Below are positions 62,465-64,000 of a stretch of DNA of 64,000 nucleotides, in pieces. The stretch spans positions 3,306,001 to 3,370,000 of the forward strand of contig NZ_CP050022.2 of NCBI RefSeq assembly GCF_011602485.2, given 5' to 3'. The position numbers were made by a program, and so were the translations under genes. Each line of letters starts with the position of its first letter. Positions within the stretch are counted from its first letter, which is position 1. This stretch comes from Bradyrhizobium sp. 1(2017) (GTDB lineage Bacteria; Pseudomonadota; Alphaproteobacteria; Rhizobiales; Xanthobacteraceae). A model generated the notes under the pieces. It was not told the origin of the DNA. It was given only the letters and a program-made list of their open reading frames with translations, and searched no databases.

Positions 62465-62487
62465 GCTTGTGTCCTCTGTTGGGGGAT

Positions 62488-63288
62488 TCAATCGGCAAGG
62501 AAGTCGATGACGTGTTGCGCGGCAGCGGGCGTCTCCTCGAAGACGAGATGGCCCGTCGCCGGCACCAGCGTCACGCGGGCGTCGGGCAGGCCGGCCCTCC
62601 AGGCGTCCGCCTGTGCCGTCGGACGCAGCCGGTCAGCCGCGCCCCACAACACCAGCGTCGGCATCGCAATCCGATGCAGCCAGTTCGCAAGCTTCGGATT
62701 GCCCTGCGGCTCGCTGCGGATCAGCTTGGCAAAGCCCGTGACCTCACGCCCCAGGCGCGCGTCGAAGCCGGGATCGGGCGCCTTGGGGAAGTAGCGCAGC
62801 GCGGCGGCCGGATCGTGCGCGAGATAGGCCGGCAATTCCTGCGGCGCGATCTCGAACAATCCCGGTGCCGGTGCGCTCGGCACCACGAGGCCGGCGGGCG
62901 CGACCAGCACCAGCTTGCGCACGCGCTGCGGCTGGCGGATCGCGAACTCCGCGGCCAGCCATCCACCCAGCGAGAAGCCGGCGAGGTCGAACTGCGCAAG
63001 CGTGAGCTTGTCGAACAGATCCATGCAATGGAGGACGTGATCCTCGATCGTGTCGATCGCGTCGCTATCACCGGAGTCGCCGAAGCCGGCGTGATAGGGA
63101 ATGATCACGGTGTGCCGCTTCGCCCAGTCGCGCGCCATCTCGAAGCCGGTGAAGGTGCCGGTGCCGTGCAGGAACACCAGCGCCGGACCGCTTCCGATCG
63201 TGTGGACGACCGTCCGCACGCCGTTGATGTCGTACTCCGCGCGCGCGAAGCCGGTGAGATCGGGCGAGGGTTTGACGGTATCAAGCAT
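62488..63288 (-). CDS. Alpha/beta-hydrolase
   Basis: This protein of 266 residues has the oxyanion motif LVFLHGTGTFTGF, the nucleophile elbow GFSLGGW (catalytic Ser), an Asp in WGAADRL and the C-terminal His in ATGHLVFEE. It probably hydrolyses a C-C or ester bond in an acid or aromatic degradation step. It is in a run with the FMN reductase, cupin and MFS genes. Confidence 0.9.
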   Translation of the reverse strand: MLDTVKPSPDLTGFARAEYDINGVRTVVHTIGSGPALVFLHGTGTFTGFEMARDWAKRHTVIIPYHAGFGDSGDSDAIDTIEDHVLHCMDLFDKLTLAQFDLAGFSLGGWLAAEFAIRQPQRVRKLVLVAPAGLVVPSAPAPGLFEIAPQELPAYLAHDPAAALRYFPKAPDPGFDARLGREVTGFAKLIRSEPQGNPKLANWLHRIAMPTLVLWGAADRLRPTAQADAWRAGLPDARVTLVPATGHLVFEETPAAAQHVIDFLAD

Positions 63289-63336
63289 GGCGCCATCTCC
63301 GGTTGAGGTCGGCAGGTCGTGTGGTGAAAAGGGATC

Positions 63337-63885
63337 TCATGCGGCGTTCGCCTGGCGCCCGTTGAGAAGCATGGCGAACTGCTCGACGGCATTGGCGAGC
63401 CGCGCTGCGATCATTGGCGAGGACGGTCCGTCCGGTGCGAACTCGCTGCTGCTGGCGTAGATGGCGGTCGAGACAGTGCAAGCCTCGAAGAAACCGAACA
63501 ACGGACGGAGTTGGTGTTCGACCACCAGGGAGTGGCGCAGGCCGCCGCCGACGGCTGTGAGCAGCACCGGCCGATTGCGCAGCACGCCCGGTTCGATCAG
63601 GTCGAATACGTGCTTGAACAGGCCGGGATAAGAGCCCTGGTAGACCGGGCAGCCGATCACGAGGCCGTCGGCCTGCTCGATCGCCTCGACGACGGCGCGG
63701 GCAGGGCCGTCGAGGCCGATGCGGGTAAAGGCGGCTATGCCTGAGCCGGCATCAACGAGGTCGAGGACGTTGGTCTTGAGTCCATGCTGCCCGAGCAGGT
63801 CCGCCGCGACGGCTTCCACCAGGACGCGCGACTTCGCCGGTCGCCAACTATTACCGGAGAAACCAACGATGCGGGATGTCCTCAC
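63337..63885 (-). CDS. NADPH-dependent FMN reductase (SsuE/MsuE type)
   Basis: This flavodoxin-like protein of 182 residues has the FMN-phosphate loop GFSGNSWRPAKSR and the LVIGCPVYQGSYPGLFKHVFD region typical of FMN reductases that supply two-component monooxygenases. GTG 63885 follows a GAGGG site; the frame extends upstream to ATG 63948, but that part overlaps the neighbouring gene. An FMN-dependent monooxygenase would be expected nearby, possibly the gene cut at the window edge. Confidence 0.82.
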   Translation of the reverse strand: MRTSRIVGFSGNSWRPAKSRVLVEAVAADLLGQHGLKTNVLDLVDAGSGIAAFTRIGLDGPARAVVEAIEQADGLVIGCPVYQGSYPGLFKHVFDLIEPGVLRNRPVLLTAVGGGLRHSLVVEHQLRPLFGFFEACTVSTAIYASSSEFAPDGPSSPMIAARLANAVEQFAMLLNGRQANAA

Positions 63886-63913
63886 GTTCAGGCCCTCTTG
63901 CCTCGCCGCACGC

Positions 63914-64000
63914 TCAGCCGGTGACCCCGAACACGGTCCATTGCGCACCGGGGCCGGGAAGGCCGAGCAGCGCGCGGCCGCATTCCTCGACGATCTGGTC
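63914..64000 (-). CDS. C-terminal end of a protein, cut by the window edge
   Basis: Reading from 64000 leftward gives 28 codons (VEECGRALLGLPGPGAQWTV in the middle) and the stop TGA at 63916-63914. It has the codon use of a real gene and is spaced 28 bases from the FMN reductase start. Not enough is visible to name it. Confidence 0.55.
   Translation of the reverse strand, partial: DQIVEECGRALLGLPGPGAQWTVFGVTG

Overview
The window reads as chromosome of an alphaproteobacterium of the Bradyrhizobium/Rhodopseudomonas type. The grounds are the high GC, the Tat-exported TRAP binding proteins, the rpiA - DUF2059 - gor block, a GTTC-N7-GTTC SOS box, and dispersed repeats of the kind I associate with Bradyrhizobium. 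These are family-level recognitions made by eye; no database was searched. I found no tRNA, rRNA or CRISPR array.

Region 1 (1-4.4 kb): the 3' end of an RND efflux pump, a soluble PAS histidine kinase, and two paralogous NarL/FixJ response regulators.

Region 2 (4.87-29.95 kb): a genomic island inserted in the 5' end of dusA. A 5' stub of dusA lies at 4865-4913. The intact dusA, with a rebuilt 5' end, starts at 29903, and a divergent tyrosine recombinase sits beside it. An 85-bp left-end sequence (4900-4984) recurs at 27829-27913, so the island looks like two elements in tandem, the right-hand one mostly decayed. The cargo is three uptake-and-catabolism modules, each with its own regulator. 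(a) A NitT/TauT-type ABC importer is divergent from an enolase-superfamily dehydratase/racemase, a GMC oxidoreductase and a GntR/HutC regulator. (b) A minus-strand operon encodes a sugar-type ABC importer, a GntR/HutC regulator, a cytoplasmic sulfatase, its formylglycine-generating enzyme and an atypical ClC anion transporter. (c) A DeoR/GlpR regulator is divergent from a Ugp-type ABC importer and a cytoplasmic EEP-family phosphodiesterase/phosphatase. Modules b and c share one design: import an esterified compound, then cut the ester inside the cell. Broken Nudix and amidase genes and a gene stub lie at the inner junction.

Region 3 (29.9-57.4 kb): ordinary chromosome. It holds dusA, an exported retropepsin-like protease, a DUF1289 protein, a membrane histidine kinase, a Na+/H+ antiporter-like permease, a 3-hydroxyisobutyrate dehydrogenase-family enzyme, a VOC protein and the Mrp/ApbC ATPase. 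A split TRAP locus follows: two paralogous DctP proteins at 38-40.4 kb, an OmpR/EnvZ-type two-component pair at 41.4-43.5 kb, and DctM/DctQ at 43.6-45.9 kb. Then come moaA, a lipoprotein, gph, rpiA, a DUF2059 protein, gor, a small gene behind an SOS box, a small zinc-ribbon protein, a GATase-II/YbdK pair that resembles EgtC/EgtA, a SnoaL-like protein, and a TerB - small membrane protein - TerC - UPF0114 operon.

Region 4 (57.5-64 kb): a catabolic or detoxification cluster. A ModE/LysR-HTH regulator with a periplasmic-binding-like domain is divergent from an aldehyde dehydrogenase. Facing them is a minus-strand run encoding an unidentified protein (cut by the window edge), an FMN reductase, an alpha/beta hydrolase, a cupin and an MFS transporter.
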